From: Anaerolineaceae bacterium UBA3924
GTDB lineage: Bacteria > Chloroflexota > Anaerolineae > Anaerolineales > Anaerolineaceae
Reading direction: 5' to 3'
Assembly (NCBI GenBank): GCA_002385985.1
Contig: DGEO01000026.1
Span: forward strand, 6,607 to 31,372
DNA: 24,766 nt
Part shown: positions 21,891 through 24,766 of the stretch, piece after piece
Numbering within the stretch: the first letter of the stretch is position 1
Layout of the letters: the number at the start of each line of letters is the position of its first letter
Position numbers and translations under genes: made by a program
Notes under the pieces: generated by a model
The model's input: the letters and a program-made list of their open reading frames with translations, nothing else
Databases searched by the model: none
What the model was told of the DNA's origin: nothing

Positions 21891-22826
21891 TCACGCCTCG
21901 ACGGGCACCGGCACCGAGGCGACGATATCCTCAATCAGCTGGGCGCTGGAGCGGCCGCGCAGCTGCGCCTGCGGCGAGATGATGATACGGTGCGAGAACA
22001 CCGCCGGCGCCATCAACTTGACATCGTCCGGCAGGACAAAGTCGCGCCCCTGGATGGCCGCGGCGGCCTGAGCAGCCTGGTACAGGGCCAGCGTGGCACG
22101 CGGGCTGGCGCCAAGCTGCACGTCGCTGTTTTCGCGAGTGGCCCGGGCGATGCGAACCACGTAATCACGGACAGAGGCTTCCACCCGCACGTGACGGCGC
22201 TCCTCAATCAGCGCGAGGATCTCTTCCGGCCCAGTCACAGGTTCCAGCCCGGCGAGCGGATCGGACTGCCCGAAGCGCTCCAGGATGGCATTTTCTTCCT
22301 GCTGAGTGGGGTATCCAAGCTGGACTTTCACCAGAAAGCGGTCGATCTGCGCTTCCGGCAGGGGGAAAGTGCCTTCCAGCTCGACCGGGTTCTGCGTGGC
22401 GATGACCAGGAAGGGGCGCGGGAGGGGCCGGGTGACGCCGTCTGCGGTTACCTGACGCTCCTGCATGGCTTCCAGCAGCGCGGACTGGGTGCGCGGCGTG
22501 GCCCGGTTGATTTCATCCGCCAGCACAACCTGGGTCATCAGCGGGCCGGGCCGGTACTCAAATTCCTGTTCCTTCATGTTGAACCAGCTGAGACCAGTAA
22601 TGTCACTGGGCAGCAGATCGGGGGTGAACTGGATGCGCCGGAAAGAACAGCCCAGGGACACCGCCAGCGCGCGGGCCAGGGTGGTCTTCCCTGTCCCGGG
22701 TACGTCCTCCAGCAGCACGTGGCCTTCACACAGGATGGCGGCCAGCAGCAGATCGATGGTTTCCTTTTTCCCGATGATGACTTTCTGTACGTTTATGCGC
22801 AGCTGCTCGGCGATGTTCGCGATCAC
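21891..22826 (-). CDS. MoxR-family AAA+ ATPase
   Basis: A 311-aa MoxR ATPase, a chaperone-like AAA+ protein that usually works with a DUF58/von Willebrand-A protein in assembly or activation of complexes. Walker A is VPGTGKTT (42-49), Walker B VVLADEINRA (100-109, with D104 and E105), and sensor 1 ATQNPVE. The C-terminal lid contains LGASPRATLALYQAAQA. The start codon is GTG at 22826, preceded by GGAGG with about six-nt spacing. The usual DUF58 partner would be expected downstream, but the next thing in that direction is the tRNA-Gly gene, so here the ATPase stands alone. Confidence 0.94.
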   Translation of the reverse strand: MIANIAEQLRINVQKVIIGKKETIDLLLAAILCEGHVLLEDVPGTGKTTLARALAVSLGCSFRRIQFTPDLLPSDITGLSWFNMKEQEFEYRPGPLMTQVVLADEINRATPRTQSALLEAMQERQVTADGVTRPLPRPFLVIATQNPVELEGTFPLPEAQIDRFLVKVQLGYPTQQEENAILERFGQSDPLAGLEPVTGPEEILALIEERRHVRVEASVRDYVVRIARATRENSDVQLGASPRATLALYQAAQAAAAIQGRDFVLPDDVKLMAPAVFSHRIIISPQAQLRGRSSAQLIEDIVASVPVPVEA

Positions 22827-22865
22827 GGGCCCTCCGGATTACAAAAAACCTTAAGTGCTGGATGC

Positions 22866-22895
22866 AGTATACAGAAATGCGTCCTCAGTGTACAA
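22866..22895 (-). promoter_or_regulatory. promoter of moxR-like gene
   Basis: On the minus strand TTGTAC (22895-22890) and TATACT (22871-22866) are separated by 18 bp, about 40 bases before the GTG start. The 245-bp gap 22827-23071 is shared with the mreB promoter, firing the other way. Confidence 0.55.
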
Positions 22896-23002
22896 TACTG
22901 GTAGATTTTTCACAGGTAGAGAAATAAGTGAAGCTTTGATGCAGCCGACAGGGGTTGGTTGGGCTACTATAGCACCGGTCTACAAGGGTGTCAATGAGGC
23001 TG

Positions 23003-23011
23003 TGGTATAAT
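23003..23011 (+). promoter_or_regulatory. extended -10 promoter of mreB
   Basis: TGGTATAAT (23003-23011) is a perfect TATAAT with an upstream TG. No good -35 is present. A small TGTTTG/CAAACA inverted repeat (23016-23035) lies in the leader. Confidence 0.55.
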
Positions 23012-23071
23012 GCCTTGTTTGTTTAACATCAAACAGAACCCCACCTTCCCCTCAGGGACAAGGAGACTGTT

Positions 23072-24142
23072 TTGGCTTTCAATCCTCTCAACTGGCTGAT
23101 GGGATTGTTTTCCCTGGACATCGGAATCGATTTGGGGACCGCTAACACGCTGGTTAACGTACGCGGGAAGGGTATTGTCATCAACGAGCCTTCCTGGGTC
23201 GCCGTGGACAAACGAACTCGCCGTCCCAAGGCGGTAGGCCTGCAGGCCAAAGAATGGGTCGGCCGAACGCCGGCTGACACGCTGGCCATCCGCCCGCTGC
23301 GTGACGGCGTGATCTCTGAATTTGAAATTACGCAGGCCTTGCTGGGCTATTTCATCGGCAAGGCGCACCAACAGACCATCGTTCCCATGCCGCGCCCGCG
23401 CGTGGTAGTCGGCATTCCCTCCGGCGCGACCGAAGTGGAAAAACGCGCCGTCTACGATGCGGCCATGTCGGCCGGGGCACGCGAAGTGCATTTGATCGAC
23501 GAGCCGCGTGCGGCTGCGCTGGGAGCTGGACTGCCTGTATCCGAAGTGCGCGGCAGCATGGTGGTGGACATCGGCGGCGGCACGACGGAAGTGGCCATCA
23601 TCTCGATGGGCGGTATCGTCGTATCGCGCTCCCTGCGTGTAGCCGGCGACGAGATGGACCAGGATATCACCCAGTACATTCGCAACAAGTACAACCTGTT
23701 CATCGGCGAGCGCATGGCAGAACAGGTGAAGATCACGGTCGGCTCGGCCTACCCGCTGCCAACCGAAAAGACGATGACCGTGCGCGGCCGCAATCTGGTG
23801 ACCGGCCTGCCCGAGTCGCTGGAGATTTCCTCTGTTGAAATTCGCGAAGCCATTTCCGGCTCGCTCCAGGTCATTATTGACACCATCAAAGACGCACTGG
23901 ATGAAGCTCCGCCGGAAATTGTGGCGGACCTGATTGAAACCGGCATTTGCGTGGCTGGTGGCGGTGCTTTACTTCAGGGGCTGCCTGAACGCCTGAGTGA
24001 CGAACTGCATCTACGCGTGTGGGTGGCGGATGACCCGCTGACCTGTGTCGCCCGCGGCGCGGGAATGGTTCTGGAGAACCTCGACGACTTGAGCCCGCTT
24101 CTCTCTCCGCTCGATCGCTCAGCGGCTCTGCGTGCCGCCTAG
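23072..24142 (+). CDS. mreB: MreB, actin-like cell-shape protein
   Basis: Forms membrane-associated filaments that guide lateral wall synthesis. The 356-aa protein has actin-fold nucleotide motifs: phosphate-1 DLGTANTLV (20-28), phosphate-2 VVDIGGGTTEVAII (about 165-178) and the adenosine motif GGGALLQGLPERL near the end. An amphipathic N-terminal stretch (FNPLNWLMGLF) is suited to membrane contact. The start codon is TTG at 23072, supported by AAGGAG (23060-23065) six bases upstream and by no better ATG nearby. mreC follows after 37 bp. Length is close to typical (about 335-350). Confidence 0.97.
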   Translation: MAFNPLNWLMGLFSLDIGIDLGTANTLVNVRGKGIVINEPSWVAVDKRTRRPKAVGLQAKEWVGRTPADTLAIRPLRDGVISEFEITQALLGYFIGKAHQQTIVPMPRPRVVVGIPSGATEVEKRAVYDAAMSAGAREVHLIDEPRAAALGAGLPVSEVRGSMVVDIGGGTTEVAIISMGGIVVSRSLRVAGDEMDQDITQYIRNKYNLFIGERMAEQVKITVGSAYPLPTEKTMTVRGRNLVTGLPESLEISSVEIREAISGSLQVIIDTIKDALDEAPPEIVADLIETGICVAGGGALLQGLPERLSDELHLRVWVADDPLTCVARGAGMVLENLDDLSPLLSPLDRSAALRAA

Positions 24143-24179
24143 CCGAAGGCAGGAAGTGCAAGTCGTAAGCAAGTAAGCT

Positions 24180-24766
24180 ATGAAACAACAATCTCCACAG
24201 ATCTGGCAGACGGCCACCCTCGGGCTGGTCGTTGTCGGGATCATCCTCCTGGCCCTGGGAGGGTATCTGGCGCCCGCTCTGCGGACGGCCATGGACCCGG
24301 TGGTCGGGGTGCAGGGCTGGCTTTCCAGCCGGTTCATGGCGGTGTACGAGTTCCTCACCGTACCGCGTGATGTGGCCAGCCTGCGCCAGCGAAACTCCGA
24401 GCTGGAAGCAGAGGTGGCCAGCCTGCAAACGCAGATTATTCAGCTTGAGCAGCAGCTGCGTGAAGCAGAGGTGCTGTATTCGCTGCTGCAGTTCCGCCAG
24501 CAGAACCTGCAGAACCAGTATGTCGCGGCCAGGGTGCTGGGCAGGGATACCAGCCCGTATGTCCAGTACATTTTTGTCGATCAGGGCTCTGATGACGGCA
24601 TCCGTCACGGCATGCCGGTGGTCACCCAGGAGGGTCTGGTTGGCAGGGTGGACGCGGTGACAGCCAAGGCGGCGCGGGTGCAGCTGATCACCGACCCGAA
24701 TATGGTGGTCAATGTGCGCCTGGAGAGCCTGAACACCGAAGCCCAGCTGACCGGTTCGCTGACCGG
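24180..24766 (+). CDS. mreC: MreC, cell-shape protein, C-terminus beyond window
   Basis: The first 195 residues of MreC are visible; the gene runs off the right edge. A single transmembrane segment lies at about 11-32 (LGLVVVGIILLALGGYL). A coiled coil lies at about 64-98 (LRQRNSELEAEVASLQ), followed by the periplasm-side beta domain with ARVLGRDTSPYVQYIFVDQG (117-136) and GMPVVTQEGLVGRV (144-157), the hallmark of the family. It bridges MreB filaments to the wall-synthesis enzymes. It lies 37 bp after mreB; the ribosome-binding site is weak, so coupling to mreB translation is possible. Confidence 0.94.
   Translation, partial: MKQQSPQIWQTATLGLVVVGIILLALGGYLAPALRTAMDPVVGVQGWLSSRFMAVYEFLTVPRDVASLRQRNSELEAEVASLQTQIIQLEQQLREAEVLYSLLQFRQQNLQNQYVAARVLGRDTSPYVQYIFVDQGSDDGIRHGMPVVTQEGLVGRVDAVTAKAARVQLITDPNMVVNVRLESLNTEAQLTGSLT

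Noticed and set aside
1..24766. CRISPR arrays, insertion sequences, integrases, toxin-antitoxin pairs
   Set aside because: No regularly spaced repeats, transposase or recombinase motifs, or paired small toxin/antitoxin frames were found on either strand.

Overview
The window looks like a chromosomal segment of an anaerobic, GC-rich bacterium, most plausibly an Anaerolineae-type member of the Chloroflexota. This is an inference from the gene content: a soluble NAD-linked [NiFe]-hydrogenase built from NuoE/NuoF/NuoG-like subunits, a full hyp set, MreB with a TTG start, and tRNA genes without an encoded CCA. No 16S gene is present, so the placement is tentative.

From about 18.8 kb down to 1 bp nearly everything is on the minus strand and concerns hydrogenase. 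Reading in the direction of transcription, there is first a signalling cassette: DRTGG protein, CBS-pair/GHKL ATPase, second DRTGG protein, PHP phosphoesterase. Next comes the hydrogenase operon: NuoE-like HydC, a stand-alone GHKL ATPase, a thioredoxin-like ferredoxin, NuoF-like HydB, a short unexplained ORF containing a strongly foldable RNA element, NuoG-like HydA, [NiFe] small subunit, [NiFe] large subunit and the endopeptidase that processes the large subunit. A 28-bp perfect palindrome follows. Then come a stand-alone cyclic-nucleotide-binding-domain protein and the maturation operon hypA-B-F-C-D-E. A SAM methyltransferase and a PIG-L deacetylase (cut by the window edge) form a separate two-gene unit with its own strong sigma-70-type promoter.

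How these genes fit together: HypA/B deliver Ni, HypC/D/E/F build the Fe(CN)2CO group, and the endopeptidase trims the large subunit. HydS-HydL then handle H2, while HydA/B/C carry electrons through a long Fe-S chain to FMN and NAD(H). The HydB layout (N-terminal 2Fe-2S-like domain, FMN/NAD domain with a 4Fe-4S site, C-terminal double ferredoxin) matches electron-bifurcating HydABC enzymes. The complex may therefore couple NADH and ferredoxin to H2, like the described HydABCSL-type [NiFe] enzymes. A Rex-like operator at the operon promoter would fit NADH/NAD+ control.

The right-hand part (about 18.85-24.77 kb) is housekeeping. It holds hisS with its cognate tRNA-His directly downstream and a good terminator, an unrecognised 129-aa protein with its own promoter, an OmpR-type response regulator whose phospho-acceptor Asp is Glu, tRNA-Gly(CCC) on the minus strand, a MoxR AAA+ ATPase (minus), and mreB followed by the start of mreC.

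The most interesting items are the structured element and small ORF between hydB and hydA, the GHKL/DRTGG/PHP signalling cassette attached to a [NiFe] enzyme, and the atypical response regulator.
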